A stretch of 49,742 nucleotides of DNA from assembly GCA_904381285.1 (NCBI GenBank), contig CAJFII010000009.1:1-49742 (forward strand). The letters are read 5' to 3'. Positions 30,350 through 38,840 of the stretch are shown one piece after another (position 1 is the stretch's first letter; each line of letters begins with the position of its first letter). Below the pieces are notes generated by a model. That model did not search any database and was not told the DNA's origin. It saw only the letters and a program-made list of their open reading frames with translations. The position numbers were made by a program, and so were the translations under genes. Source of the stretch: an uncultured Clostridia bacterium. Lineage in GTDB: Bacteria > Bacillota > Clostridia > TANB77 > CAG-508.

Positions 30350-31030
30350 CTATTTTACACTCTTTTTTCTTTGTAACACTATAATTGTAAGTAGTACGAA
30401 GAATATAGTAAATGATACAAATGAGATAATTTCTTCTAAAGCAATTAATCCCAAAGGAAATTTATCAAACATAGTTACTAGTGATAATGGTTTAAATATA
30501 GTAGAAAAATTTGGTAAAAACCATGTTATTATGAAAAATCCTATTGTTACTACTCCTGCAATTATTTGGTTTTCTGTAATACTTGATGCAAACATTCCAA
30601 ATGATACATATGCCATACTTAATAAGAAAAATCCAAGTAGTGTTACAAGTGCTGTTTGTACATGTGGTGTTCCAAAAAGGAATAGAATAGCAAGATACAT
30701 TAATGTACACAATTCTGTAATGAAAACAACAAATAGAGCTGCTAAAAATTTTCCGAATACTATACCTGTTATACTTCTTGGTGATGTATAAAGTAGTTGT
30801 TCTGTACCTACTTTTCTTTCTTCTGCAAACATTCTCATTGTAAGTATTGGTATAATAAATGTTAGAATTGTTGCTCCTGAATAAAACATGTTTTCAAATT
30901 GTAAACTTCCATAGTTAACTACATCTAAATAAAAAAACAAGCTACACATTGCTAAAAATAGTCCTATAAAAACATATCCTATTGGAGATAAAAAGTAGCT
31001 CTTTATTTCTTTTTTTAATACTGCCCACAT
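30350..31030 (-). CDS. ABC-2 type permease (GldF-like)
   Basis: 226 residues, six hydrophobic helices. N-terminus MWAVLKKEIKSYFLSPIGYV is the typical ABC-2 permease start; EERKVGTEQLLYTSPRSI is a conserved cytoplasmic loop next to the ATPase. Start ATG overlaps the ATPase stop (TAATG), so both are made together. Partner of the ATPase upstream and the GldG-like protein downstream. Confidence 0.88.
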   Translation of the reverse strand: MWAVLKKEIKSYFLSPIGYVFIGLFLAMCSLFFYLDVVNYGSLQFENMFYSGATILTFIIPILTMRMFAEERKVGTEQLLYTSPRSITGIVFGKFLAALFVVFITELCTLMYLAILFLFGTPHVQTALVTLLGFFLLSMAYVSFGMFASSITENQIIAGVVTIGFFIITWFLPNFSTIFKPLSLVTMFDKFPLGLIALEEIISFVSFTIFFVLLTIIVLQRKKSVK

Positions 31031-31983
31031 TATTTATTTCCCTCCTCATTTTTATTTTCAATTAACTTCATAAAAGCATCTTCCAAAGTTGTTTCTCTCT
31101 TTTTTAATTCAAAAATTGTTATATGTGCTTTTGCATATTTTTCAAATATTTCTTTTCTTATATCCATTTTTTCTTCTGAAACAATAACATAGTCTTTTGT
31201 TCCATCTTCATTATCTTTTATTAGTTTTAATTCTTTTATTCCTTTAATTTGTTTAGTTACTTCTTCTATTTTATTTTCTTTATCTTCAACAGTTAATGTT
31301 ACTGCATTTTCGTCTTTTACTTTTTCTTCTAGATTTTCTGGTGTATCTATTGCAATAATTTTTCCTTTATTTATTATTATTACTTTTTCACATATTTGAC
31401 TTATCTCTGATAAAATATGTGAACTTAAGATTACTGTATGTTCTTTTCCTAAAGATTTTATTAATGCTCTAATTTCTGTAATTTGTTTTGGGTCTAATCC
31501 AACAGTTGGTTCATCTAGTATTAATATTTTAGGATTTCCTACTAAAGCTCCTGCCATACTAACACGTTGTTTATATCCCCTAGATAGGTTTCTTATTAAT
31601 TTATTTTGTACTTCTACAAGATTTGTTTGTTCTAATACTTTTTGAATATTTTCCTTTTTTTCTTTTCTTGGTACCATTTTTAAGTCTGCCATATAATTTA
31701 CAAATTCTTTTACTGTTAAATCATTGTATAATGGTACTCCTTCTGGCATGTACCCTATTTGCTTTTTTGCTTTTTTAGGTTTTTTTAAGATGTCATTTCC
31801 ATCAATTATTATTTCTCCTTCAGTTGGCTCTATAAAACCTGTTATCATGTTCATAGTTGTACTTTTACCAGCTCCATTTGGACCAAGTAGTCCAACAATT
31901 TCTCCTTCTTCAATATTGAAGCTTATATTGTCCACTGCCGTAAAGCTACCATATTTCTTGGTTACATTTTTTACTTCAATCAA
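31030..31983 (-). CDS. ABC transporter ATP-binding protein (GldA-like)
   Basis: 317 residues, TTG start with GGGAGG 7 nt upstream. Walker A GPNGAGKST (about 35-43), signature RNLSRGYKQRV with LSRGY replacing LSGGQ (about 131-141), Walker B ILILDEPT (about 155-162), D-loop VGLDP and switch His in SSHIL. The Cterminal 80 residues form the regulatory extension of multidrug/GldA type ATPases. First gene of the three-gene operon. Confidence 0.92.
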   Translation of the reverse strand: MIEVKNVTKKYGSFTAVDNISFNIEEGEIVGLLGPNGAGKSTTMNMITGFIEPTEGEIIIDGNDILKKPKKAKKQIGYMPEGVPLYNDLTVKEFVNYMADLKMVPRKEKKENIQKVLEQTNLVEVQNKLIRNLSRGYKQRVSMAGALVGNPKILILDEPTVGLDPKQITEIRALIKSLGKEHTVILSSHILSEISQICEKVIIINKGKIIAIDTPENLEEKVKDENAVTLTVEDKENKIEEVTKQIKGIKELKLIKDNEDGTKDYVIVSEEKMDIRKEIFEKYAKAHITIFELKKRETTLEDAFMKLIENKNEEGNK

Positions 31984-32164
31984 TTTGATTCCTCCCTATC
32001 TTAATAATTTCTTAACTTTTACGATATTATCATTTGTATGAATAGTTTGCAATACTAATTTTAATAAATTACATTTTTTTCACAAAATTTTCACAATGCT
32101 ACGGAAAAAGTACTTTCTGAATATTTTCTTTTTTATATACATATTTATTATTAGGTGATTAAAT

Positions 32165-32785
32165 ATGGATTTTTTATATCCTATTTTTGTGGCTTTTTGC
32201 CTTGTTTTCATGTCTGAATTGGGTGATAAAACTCAACTTTTAGTTTTATCTTTTTCTTCTAAATTAAAAAGTTTTACAATTTTATTAGGTGTTGCTTTAG
32301 GTTCATTTTTTAGTCATGGATTAGCAATTATTTTTGGAAGTGTATTAGGAAATTTAAATAATGAATGGTTTCATAGTATTTTAAAATTTATTACTTATAT
32401 TTCTTTTTTATTTTTTGGAATTATTACTTTAATGAATAATGACGATGGAGATACTGATTCTAAAAAAAGTGGAATAATAAAAAGAATTTCAAATTTAAAG
32501 ATTAGTTATATATTGGTTATTGCTCTTAGTATTTCTATCGGTGAATTAGGTGATAAAACTTTTCTTGCTTCTTTAGGACTAGGTATACAATATCCTAATT
32601 TTAAAGTTTTTTTAATTATTGGTGCTATTTTAGGTATGGTTGTTAGTGACGCTATTGCAATTATATTTGGTAAATTTTTGAGCCATAAAATTTCAAATAA
32701 ATCTATGAATATTTTATCTGGAATTATTTTTATTGGTTTTGCAATACTTGGTTTTGTTAATTTTTTTATTAATTTAAATATATAA
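32165..32785 (+). CDS. UPF0016/GDT1 (TMEM165) family cation transporter
   Basis: 206 residues and six transmembrane helices in two inverted halves. Both hallmark motifs are present: SELGDKTQLL (residues 18-27) and GELGDKTFLA (about 125-134). Family members export Mn2+ or exchange Ca2+/Mn2+ for H+. RBS AGGTG before ATG. I saw no yybP-ykoY manganese riboswitch upstream, though the region has only about 120 nt. Confidence 0.9.
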   Translation: MDFLYPIFVAFCLVFMSELGDKTQLLVLSFSSKLKSFTILLGVALGSFFSHGLAIIFGSVLGNLNNEWFHSILKFITYISFLFFGIITLMNNDDGDTDSKKSGIIKRISNLKISYILVIALSISIGELGDKTFLASLGLGIQYPNFKVFLIIGAILGMVVSDAIAIIFGKFLSHKISNKSMNILSGIIFIGFAILGFVNFFINLNI

Positions 32786-32864
32786 TTTTACTTTTGTTTG
32801 TATATTGCATATTGTTTAATTACAGTATATAATATTGTTAGTTTTTTATAAGGAGATTTGATTT

Positions 32865-33155
32865 ATGACTAGTAAACAACGTGCATATTTACGTGCTTTA
32901 TCAAATAAATTAGATGCAATTTTTCAGGTTGGAAAAAATGGTTTAAATGAAAATTTAATTAAACAAATTGATGATGCTTTAGAAGCTCGCGAGTTAATTA
33001 AACTTTCTGTTCTTGAAACTGCTCCTGAAGATAATTATAATATTGCTAATGATTTATCAATTAAAACTAATTCTATTTTAGTTCAAGTTATTGGAAATAA
33101 AATTGTTTTATATAGACCTAGAAAGAAAAATTCAAAAATAGTTTTACCTGATTAG
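32865..33155 (+). CDS. yhbY: YhbY/YqeI-type CRM-domain RNA-binding protein
   Basis: 96 residues. The CRM (KH-like) fold markers are MTSKQRAYLRALSNKLDAIFQVGKNG (first 26, split) and ALEARELIKLSVL, and the ending NKIVLYRPRKKN is diagnostic. Associates with pre-50S ribosomal particles. RBS AAGGAG; followed after 10 nt by the UMPH-1 gene, probably one operon with the UPF0016 gene upstream. Confidence 0.93.
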   Translation: MTSKQRAYLRALSNKLDAIFQVGKNGLNENLIKQIDDALEARELIKLSVLETAPEDNYNIANDLSIKTNSILVQVIGNKIVLYRPRKKNSKIVLPD

Positions 33156-33165
33156 AGGTGTTAGT

Positions 33166-33960
33166 ATGGTTTATATTAATAAAGATAAATTAAGTAAATT
33201 TTCTTTAAATAAAAATAATTTTTATGTGGTTATGGATTTTGATAGCACAATTACTACTAGTGATAGTTTGGGTTCTTGGAGTGTTCTTGAAAATCCTAAT
33301 TTTGTTAATCCCAAACTTATTGAAGAATCACATAAATTAATAGAAAAATATTATCCTATTGAGTTAGATTATACTTTAGACGAAAAAACCAAAAGTGTTT
33401 ATATGCAAGAATGGTATACTAAAAATATGGAGTTATTTTATACTTATGGATTAACTAATGATGCACTTTTAAATTGTGTTAAAAATTCTAATATTAAATT
33501 TAGAAGCGGTGTCGAGATTTTTTTTAATAATTTATTTAATGATAATATTCCTGTTATAATTTTATCTGCTGGTATAGGTAATGTTATAACTGAATTACTA
33601 AAACTCCATAATTGTTTTTATGATAATATTCATATTATTAGTAATTTTATTAAATTTAATAATAATTCTATTCTTCCTTTTACAGATAAAATAATCCATA
33701 CTAGTAATAAATGCATTAATTCTTTACCAATAGATTTTAATAATAAAATAAATAATAAAGAATATATACTTTTATTTGGCGATTTAATTGAAGATTTAAA
33801 AATGGTATCAAAGGAAGATTTAAATAGAACTTTATCTTTTGGTTTTTTAGAAAAAAATGTATCTCAAAATCTTGAACTTTATAAAAAAGATTTTGATGTT
33901 GTTTTAACTAACAATTCTTCATTTTATGATGTGCAAGATATTCTAAAAACAATAATTTAA
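33166..33960 (+). CDS. Pyrimidine 5'-nucleotidase (UMPH-1/HAD family)
   Basis: 264 residues. HAD motif I MDFDSTITTSD (residues 23-33; nucleophile first Asp), motif II LSAGIGNVI (about 132-140, with Ser), motif III Lys near DKIIHTSNK and motif IV FGDLIEDLKMV (about 205-215). The arrangement and the cap insertion fit UMPH-1/cytosolic nucleotidase III, which dephosphorylates CMP/UMP. RBS AGAGGTG. Other HAD phosphatases of similar layout cannot be excluded. Confidence 0.75.
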   Translation: MVYINKDKLSKFSLNKNNFYVVMDFDSTITTSDSLGSWSVLENPNFVNPKLIEESHKLIEKYYPIELDYTLDEKTKSVYMQEWYTKNMELFYTYGLTNDALLNCVKNSNIKFRSGVEIFFNNLFNDNIPVIILSAGIGNVITELLKLHNCFYDNIHIISNFIKFNNNSILPFTDKIIHTSNKCINSLPIDFNNKINNKEYILLFGDLIEDLKMVSKEDLNRTLSFGFLEKNVSQNLELYKKDFDVVLTNNSSFYDVQDILKTII

Positions 33961-33970
33961 TAAGAAAGTA

Positions 33971-34013
33971 AACTCCAAATTATTGAAATTCTTTTTTCTA
34001 ATAATTTGGAGTT
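33971..34013. terminator. Convergent terminator
   Basis: Perfect 14-bp stem AACTCCAAATTATT (33971-33984) / AATAATTTGGAGTT (34000-34013), T-rich on both exits; serves the nucleotidase gene and the CmpB-like gene. Confidence 0.8.
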
Positions 34014-34024
34014 ATTTTATATTT

Positions 34025-34720
34025 TTAATTTATCATATCTTTTAAATAATATTGTGTTCCATTTTCATCTATATATCTTAAATTTGGAAATGTTTTTTTC
34101 ATTATTTCATTTGAGAATAATTTGTCTTCTATAAACTGTTTTATATTATTTTGTTTTTTTACTTCTACATTAAAATAATTTTGTACCACTCTATTTTGAT
34201 AAGTATTAATTGCCCACACAGTTGCACCACAATCTATTATTATTAATATTATCATTATTATATTTAAAATTTTACTATCTGGATTTTTATTTATTATTTT
34301 ATCTATTTGTGGTTTTATTAATTTTATTAATAAAATAGCTAATATTCCCCAAAAAATTGAATATTTAATACATATTCTACCATTTAAATTCCAATCCAAA
34401 TAGCTATAATCCCAAAATCTTGTCCCATACATTGCTTCTAATAAATAGCTTAATCCATATTCAATTATATTTCCTGCAATACTTCCTATTAAAAATAATT
34501 TTATAGAATTATTTTTATATTTATCTAATAATATAATTAGTATAGTTGCTCCTACTCCATACACAGGGCAAAATGGTCCCCATATTAATCCTTTTCTGCT
34601 TTCTAAAACTCCTGTTGTTAAATAACAAAACAGTGTTTCAATTATTAAACCAAAAATACTAAATATTATACTATACCAAATTATTTGTTTTAAAGTTATT
34701 TTCTTATCTATGTTTTCCAC
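34025..34720 (-). CDS. Putative ABC-transporter type IV (CmpB-like, PF06541) membrane protein
   Basis: 231 residues, GTG start with GGAG 7 nt upstream. Five or so hydrophobic helices. The family motif is clear: FGLIIETLFCYLTTGVLESRKGLIWGPFCPVYGVGA (about 22-57, given in parts), then EYGLSYLLEAMYGTRFWDYS. Function unknown; often near small-molecule genes in Clostridia. C-terminus is a soluble tail with DENGTQYYLKDM. Confidence 0.8.
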   Translation of the reverse strand: MENIDKKITLKQIIWYSIIFSIFGLIIETLFCYLTTGVLESRKGLIWGPFCPVYGVGATILIILLDKYKNNSIKLFLIGSIAGNIIEYGLSYLLEAMYGTRFWDYSYLDWNLNGRICIKYSIFWGILAILLIKLIKPQIDKIINKNPDSKILNIIMIILIIIDCGATVWAINTYQNRVVQNYFNVEVKKQNNIKQFIEDKLFSNEIMKKTFPNLRYIDENGTQYYLKDMIN

Positions 34721-34818
34721 ATTATTCTCCTTTTTTGTTAATTGCTTTTAACATTTTATAATATTTTGTGAATTATTTCTATATTTTTTACTTTTTTTAT
34801 TTTTTTAATACTGTTTTA

Positions 34819-34847
34819 TTGACATTACAAATGTTTTATGCTATTAT
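34819..34847 (+). promoter_or_regulatory. Promoter of tRNA-Arg
   Basis: TTGACA (34819-34824), 17-nt spacer, TATTAT (34842-34847), overlapped by a consensus TATAAT at 34845-34850. Confidence 0.65.
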
Positions 34848-34863
34848 AATTAATGCGTTATGT

Positions 34864-34940
<77 letters not shown>

Positions 34941-34948
34941 CAACAATA

Positions 34949-34998
34949 AAAACCATACAATCGTTGATATATCAATGTTTGTATGGTTTATTTTTTAT
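34949..34998 (+). terminator. tRNA-Arg terminator
   Basis: AAACCATACAA (34950-34960) pairs with TTGTATGGTTT (34979-34989); T-run follows. Confidence 0.8.
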
Positions 34999-35080
34999 TA
35001 AATACTGCTATAGTATTGCAATAGATTTTTTATAATTTGTACTAATAATTTTATAACTATTTATATTTTAAACCGGAAAA

Positions 35081-35103
35081 AAGACTGGCAGTCCAGTCTT
35101 CTT
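35081..35103 (-). terminator. Terminator of the 89-residue membrane protein gene
   Basis: AAGACTGG (35081-35088) / CCAGTCTT (35093-35100) with flanking GGAA/TTCC and a T-run on the minus strand. Confidence 0.8.
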
Positions 35104-35120
35104 CCTCACACCTGTGTTAA

Positions 35121-35390
35121 TTATGAATAGTATTCACGATGTTTTACATCTTCGTCCTCAACTTCTTCTGTACATTCACCATAATACATGTATATTAGTA
35201 ATATTTGAGCTATAATAATTCCTGTTAAGATTGAAAACCAGTAAAGTTTTAGAATCATCCTTAGAATTAAGATAGTAATAAACACAACAATCCACTTTAT
35301 TGGATTTAACACTGTATTCCTATACCCCTGTACAGCCCTCCCTAATGCCATTTTCCGCTTCACTTTTGTGAATTTTTCTTCATTTAACAT
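35121..35390 (-). CDS. Small two-helix membrane protein of atypical codon use; only confident non-frameshift CGG
   Basis: 89 residues: a basic N-terminus (residues 1-25), a hydrophobic pair (IKWIVVFITILILRMILKLYW and ILTGIIIAQILLIYMYY, given here in two pieces) and an acidic tail ECTEEVEDEDVKHREYYS. I do not recognise the family. Codon use differs from neighbours: GGG and AGG twice or more, CAG, GTG, and Arg-12 is CGG (35357-35355). If CGG caused a shift here, the protein would end after 15 residues. Strong promoter (TTTACA 35475-35470, 17 nt, TATAAT 35452-35447), AGGG ribosome site and terminator say it is expressed. May have been acquired. Confidence 0.7.
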   Translation of the reverse strand: MLNEEKFTKVKRKMALGRAVQGYRNTVLNPIKWIVVFITILILRMILKLYWFSILTGIIIAQILLIYMYYGECTEEVEDEDVKHREYYS

Positions 35391-35446
35391 AGTGTTTTTC
35401 CCTTCTGCCTTACAAGGCTTAAAATATTAACGGTTTCACGCTATTT

Positions 35447-35475
35447 ATTATAACACAATTTTACATAATTGTAAA
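35447..35475 (-). promoter_or_regulatory. Sigma-A promoter of the 89-residue gene
   Basis: Minus strand TTTACA, 17-nt spacer, TATAAT. About 57 nt before the ATG. Confidence 0.65.
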
Positions 35476-35538
35476 TTTAAGTATTTTTTATTTAATACAT
35501 ATTATTTTTTATATAATTTTTACTATATTTCGTAAAAT

Positions 35539-35571
35539 TTGACAAATTTTTTATCTTTCCTTTGTTATAAT
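35539..35571 (+). promoter_or_regulatory. Extended -10 promoter of the 72-residue gene
   Basis: TTGACA at 35539-35544 is 21 nt from TATAAT at 35566-35571, long for sigma-A, but TGT directly before gives an extended -10 (TGTTATAAT). Confidence 0.5.
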
Positions 35572-35605
35572 AATTTTTATTGTTACAAAAGAAAAGAGGT
35601 GTAAT

Positions 35606-35824
35606 ATGGGCAAAATTATATATTTAGATGATTTTAAGAATAATGATGAAAATAATTACATACTTAAGGGAAAAGAATATGGGAAAATTAATGTTACTGT
35701 TTATCTAGATGAAGAGACTAATATTCCTTTTTTCTATATTGAGCCTGATAAAGCGGAATTAATTCCAATTGTTGATGTTATTGATGAAGCTTTGAGTATA
35801 CATCCTTGCTCAAAATATTTATAA
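35606..35824 (+). CDS. Small hypothetical protein (72 residues)
   Basis: AGAGGTG ribosome site 5 nt before ATG. Product begins MGKIIYLDDFKNN and contains VTVYLDEETNIPFFYIEPD and a C-terminal VIDEALSIHPCSKYL. Acidic, no membrane segment. Likely beta-alpha fold; not recognised. Good start signal and promoter support a real gene. Confidence 0.6.
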   Translation: MGKIIYLDDFKNNDENNYILKGKEYGKINVTVYLDEETNIPFFYIEPDKAELIPIVDVIDEALSIHPCSKYL

Positions 35825-35841
35825 TATTTTATTAAAAGAAA

Positions 35842-35995
35842 TACTAGGGAGCTTTCCCTAGTAAAATTGAATAAATATATGGGGGTTGTAGGGGATAAGT
35901 TCAATTTAAGGGAAGTATTTGAACATATAGGGAACTTAATAGAATAATGTTATTGGGCTTTTCTATTTTTAATGGTTTTATATCCCCTACAAAAT
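35842..35995. ncRNA. Candidate structured RNA
   Basis: Between the 72-residue gene and spmB (35825-36229, no gene). A perfect 12-bp pair TTGTAGGGGATA (35886-35897) / TATCCCCTACAA (35981-35992) encloses 83 nt with an inner stem GTTCAA (35899-35904) / TTGAAC (35919-35924) and an ATAGAA..TTCTAT stem. Beside it lies an 8-bp hairpin ACTAGGGA..TCCCTAGT (35843-35862). On the minus strand this second hairpin is followed by TATTTCTTTT, so a minus transcript from spmAB would terminate there. It resembles no riboswitch or 6S RNA that I can place. The strand is open. Confidence 0.4.
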
Positions 35996-36229
35996 TAATA
36001 ACTTCATTAAATAATATATAAATAAAATACATTTATATATTTCTTATAATAATTTTTAATTTTCTTGGATTTTTTTTAGAATTTTTTTAGATTGAATTTT
36101 TATTATAATTTTTCTGATAGAAAAAAATATGAAAAAAAATATAAATATTTTTGAAATCATTTTAAAAGTTTCCTTTGAATTAATACACTAATATATTACA
36201 ACAATTTTCTTTTAATGTCAACAAGAAAA

Positions 36230-36757
36230 TTACGACATAATTCGACAGACCGCAACTGACACAAGCATTCCAACAACATCTGCTACTAATGCTGCTACTA
36301 ATACGAATCTTATTTTCTTTATTCCTACTGCACTTGTATATACTGCTATTGTATAAAATGTGGTTTCTGTTGATCCCATTATTGTTGAGGCTATCATGCC
36401 TATCAAATTATCTGCTCCATATTGGGATATAATATCTGTTGCTACTGCCATTGATGCACTTCCTGAAATTGGTCTTAATATTGCAAGGGGCATTATTTCT
36501 GCTGGTATTTTTAATACACTTATTATTGGTTGTATTATATTTATTATTAAATCTAATATTCCCGAACTTCTTAATGCTCCCACAGCTAAAAATATTCCAA
36601 TTAATGTTGGAAATATTTTTATTACTACCTCTAATCCCTCTTTTGCACCATCTAAAAATGTATCATATACTTTATTTTTTTCCATTACTCCATATACAAT
36701 AATTAATAATATTACTGTTGGCACAGCAGCTGCTGATAAATAATTTATTATATCCAT
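36230..36757 (-). CDS. spmB: Spore maturation protein B
   Basis: 175 residues, 4-5 transmembrane helices of the nucleoside-recognition (gate) family. Seen: KEGLEVVIKIFPTLIGIFLAV (about 38-58), LRPISGSASMAVATDIISQYG (about 93-113, in part), IMGSTETTFYTIAVY (about 124-138). In Bacillus SpmA/SpmB are needed for core dehydration of the spore. 10 nt after spmA, RBS GGAGATAAAC. Confidence 0.93.
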   Translation of the reverse strand: MDIINYLSAAAVPTVILLIIVYGVMEKNKVYDTFLDGAKEGLEVVIKIFPTLIGIFLAVGALRSSGILDLIINIIQPIISVLKIPAEIMPLAILRPISGSASMAVATDIISQYGADNLIGMIASTIMGSTETTFYTIAVYTSAVGIKKIRFVLVAALVADVVGMLVSVAVCRIMS

Positions 36758-36767
36758 GTTTATCTCC

Positions 36768-37343
36768 TTAATATTTTTTCATTAATATTTTTGCTGTAAT
36801 AATTCCTGCTATTGCCGCACAAATTGTAGTTATCCATACTGGTATTATTATTGATGTTGGATTATTTGAACCAAGTGAACTTCTTATTGCTATTACTGTA
36901 GTTGGTATTATTTGAATTGATGCTGTATTTATAATAATAAACATTGCCATAGAATTTGTTAATGTATCTTTTTTAGGGTTTTCTTTTTGCATTGTTTTCA
37001 TTGCTTTTAATCCAAGTGGTGTTGCCGCATTTCCCAAACCTAATATATTTGCAACCATGTTCATTGATATTTCTTTATGTACAGGATCATCTTTTTTTAT
37101 ATCTGGAAATAATATTTTCATAATAGGATTTAAAAAATTTGTAAGCTTATCAATTAATGTAGTCTTTTTTGCTATTTGCATTATTCCACTCCACAAACAC
37201 ATTGTTCCTAAAAAAGTTATACTAAGTTGTACAGCACTTTCGCAGGAATCAAATACTGAATTGTTTATTTGTGATACTTTTCCAGTAAATATTGCATATA
37301 TATAGGATATTATTATAAATATTGGCCATATTATATTTAACAC
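36768..37343 (-). CDS. spmA: Spore maturation protein A
   Basis: 191 residues, GTG start with GGAG 7 nt upstream. Motifs SCESAVQLSITFLGTMCLWSG (about 30-50, in part), MNMVANILGLGNAATPLG (about 95-112), TNSMAMFIIINTASIQIIP. Upstream gene of the spmAB pair; the two meet by a short gap. Confidence 0.93.
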   Translation of the reverse strand: MLNIIWPIFIIISYIYAIFTGKVSQINNSVFDSCESAVQLSITFLGTMCLWSGIMQIAKKTTLIDKLTNFLNPIMKILFPDIKKDDPVHKEISMNMVANILGLGNAATPLGLKAMKTMQKENPKKDTLTNSMAMFIIINTASIQIIPTTVIAIRSSLGSNNPTSIIIPVWITTICAAIAGIITAKILMKKY

Positions 37344-37543
37344 TCTTTTTCTCCTTTTTGTTTATTAGAATTAAACTAGTAGAATTTTTAATTAAATTTT
37401 TATTTCTGATACTTTTTTAATCTTTAACATTAATATTTTATTCTAACAAACAAAAAAAAGAACTTTATTTCATATTTACATACGCATACTATGTCTGTGC
37501 ATATAATTTTTTTGTAAATTTATATAATTATTCGCTATTTCCA

Positions 37544-37573
37544 TTGACAATTAAAGGCATAAAATGATATCAT
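37544..37573 (+). promoter_or_regulatory. Promoter of the AbrB-type gene
   Basis: TTGACA (37544-37549), 18-nt spacer, TATCAT (37568-37573), about 65 nt before the start. Confidence 0.6.
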
Positions 37574-37639
37574 TTATATATAAGAATTTGTCGAATTTTG
37601 TTGGAAGCAGGTTATTTTTTTAAGGAGGTTTTTTTTGTG

Positions 37640-37894
37640 ATGAAATCAACAGGAATTATAAGAAGAGTAGATGAGCTTGGTAGAGTTGTTATACCGATTG
37701 AGCTTAGAAATAAATTTGGAATCTATGAAAAAGATCCTATCGAAATTTTTGTAGATGGTTCTAATATTATTTTAAAGAAATATGAACCAAATTGTATTTT
37801 TTGTGGTGCAACAAAAAAACTAGTTTCTTATAATGAAAAATTAGTTTGTAGCAAATGCGCTGAAAAAATAAATCAATTAGTTTCAAATGGTTAA
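37640..37894 (+). CDS. AbrB/SpoVT-type transcriptional regulator with zinc ribbon
   Basis: 84 residues from ATG 37640; GTG 37637 directly before it is also possible and is better spaced (8 nt) from AAGGAGG. The swapped-hairpin N-terminus STGIIRRVDELGRVVIP (residues 3-19) is that of AbrB/SpoVT, transition-state and sporulation regulators that bind DNA as dimers. The second half carries two Cys pairs, CIFCG (about 52-56) and CSKC (about 72-75), a zinc ribbon common in clostridial AbrB. Possibly controls spmAB, which is divergent from it. Confidence 0.9.
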   Translation: MKSTGIIRRVDELGRVVIPIELRNKFGIYEKDPIEIFVDGSNIILKKYEPNCIFCGATKKLVSYNEKLVCSKCAEKINQLVSNG

Positions 37895-37910
37895 ATTTTT
37901 ATAAATGAAA

Positions 37911-37955
37911 AAAGTTAACAATCTATTTATATAATTATAGGTTGTTAACTTTATT
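37911..37955. terminator. Terminator after abrB-type gene
   Basis: AAAGTTAACAATC (37911-37923) pairs with GGTTGTTAACTTT (37940-37952), then ATTTGTTTT. Confidence 0.75.
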
Positions 37956-37995
37956 TGTTTTACTTATATAAGATATATTTTTATACCTTTTATTT

Positions 37996-38829
37996 TTATT
38001 GCTTTAAAAATTTTTTATAAACTTCATTTTTATTTAAATTTCTATCTTTTGCAACTTTTTTTATTATCTCTTTTTTATCTAATCCAATTTCTTCATAATA
38101 TTTATAATGTTCTTCTATTGTTAAATTATTTAAATTTTCTAGTTTAATTTGTCTCCTAGTTTTTTCATTTTTTTCTATTATAATAACATATTCACCTTTC
38201 GGATTTATTATATCTTTTTGTAATTCTTCTATTGTTCCCATTTTAAATTCTTCATGTATTTTAGTTAATTCTCTTGCTAATACAACTTTTCTTTTATCTA
38301 TTATGCTTTTTAGCTCTTCTAATGTTTGCAGCAATTTGTGTGGAGCTTCATATAATATTAATGTATTTTCTGCATTTTTTATTTGTTCTAATTTTTCTTT
38401 CCTATTCTTTTTATTTTGTGGTAAAAATCCTATAAATGTAAATTCTTTTGCATCCATTCCTGATGCAATTAGTGCAGTAATTAATGCACAAGGTCCAGGT
38501 ATAGGTATTATTTTTATTTCTTCTTTAATAGCCTCTTTTACTATTTCACCACCTGGATCTGAAATTACTGGCGTTCCGGCATCAGAAACTAATGCTATAT
38601 TTTTCCCTTCTAATAACTTATTAATTAATTCTTTAGTTTTTATTTCTTCATTATGCCTATGATAACTAATTAATGGTTTTGAAATTTCTAAATGATTTAA
38701 TAATTTTAGTGTTTGCCTTGTATCTTCTGCTGCAATTATATCTACTTCTTTTAATGTTCTAATTGCTCGTAATGTGATATCTTCTAAATTTCCAATTGGG
38801 GTTGCTACTATATATAATTCTCCTGCCAT
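37996..38829 (-). CDS. rsmI: 16S rRNA (cytidine1402-2'-O)-methyltransferase
   Basis: 277 residues. The tetrapyrrole-methylase fold of RsmI is visible at GELYIVATPIGNLEDITLRAI (residues 3-23, in part), AAEDTRQTLKLLNHL, SYHRHNE, LVSDAGTPVISDPG and PGPCALITALIASGM. C-terminus after residue 210 is the helical part. RBS AGGAGG. It follows the TrmN6-like gene with 11 nt, the widely conserved pairing in Clostridia. Confidence 0.96.
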   Translation of the reverse strand: MAGELYIVATPIGNLEDITLRAIRTLKEVDIIAAEDTRQTLKLLNHLEISKPLISYHRHNEEIKTKELINKLLEGKNIALVSDAGTPVISDPGGEIVKEAIKEEIKIIPIPGPCALITALIASGMDAKEFTFIGFLPQNKKNRKEKLEQIKNAENTLILYEAPHKLLQTLEELKSIIDKRKVVLARELTKIHEEFKMGTIEELQKDIINPKGEYVIIIEKNEKTRRQIKLENLNNLTIEEHYKYYEEIGLDKKEIIKKVAKDRNLNKNEVYKKFLKQ

Positions 38830-38840
38830 TTAAATTCCTC

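Noticed and set aside
32041..32164. yybP-ykoY Mn riboswitch before the UPF0016 gene
   Set aside because: The expected G-rich paired motifs are absent; region is short and A/T-rich.
36439..36702. Plus-strand Leu-rich frame within spmB
   Set aside because: Antisense of a hydrophobic membrane gene; no start signal.
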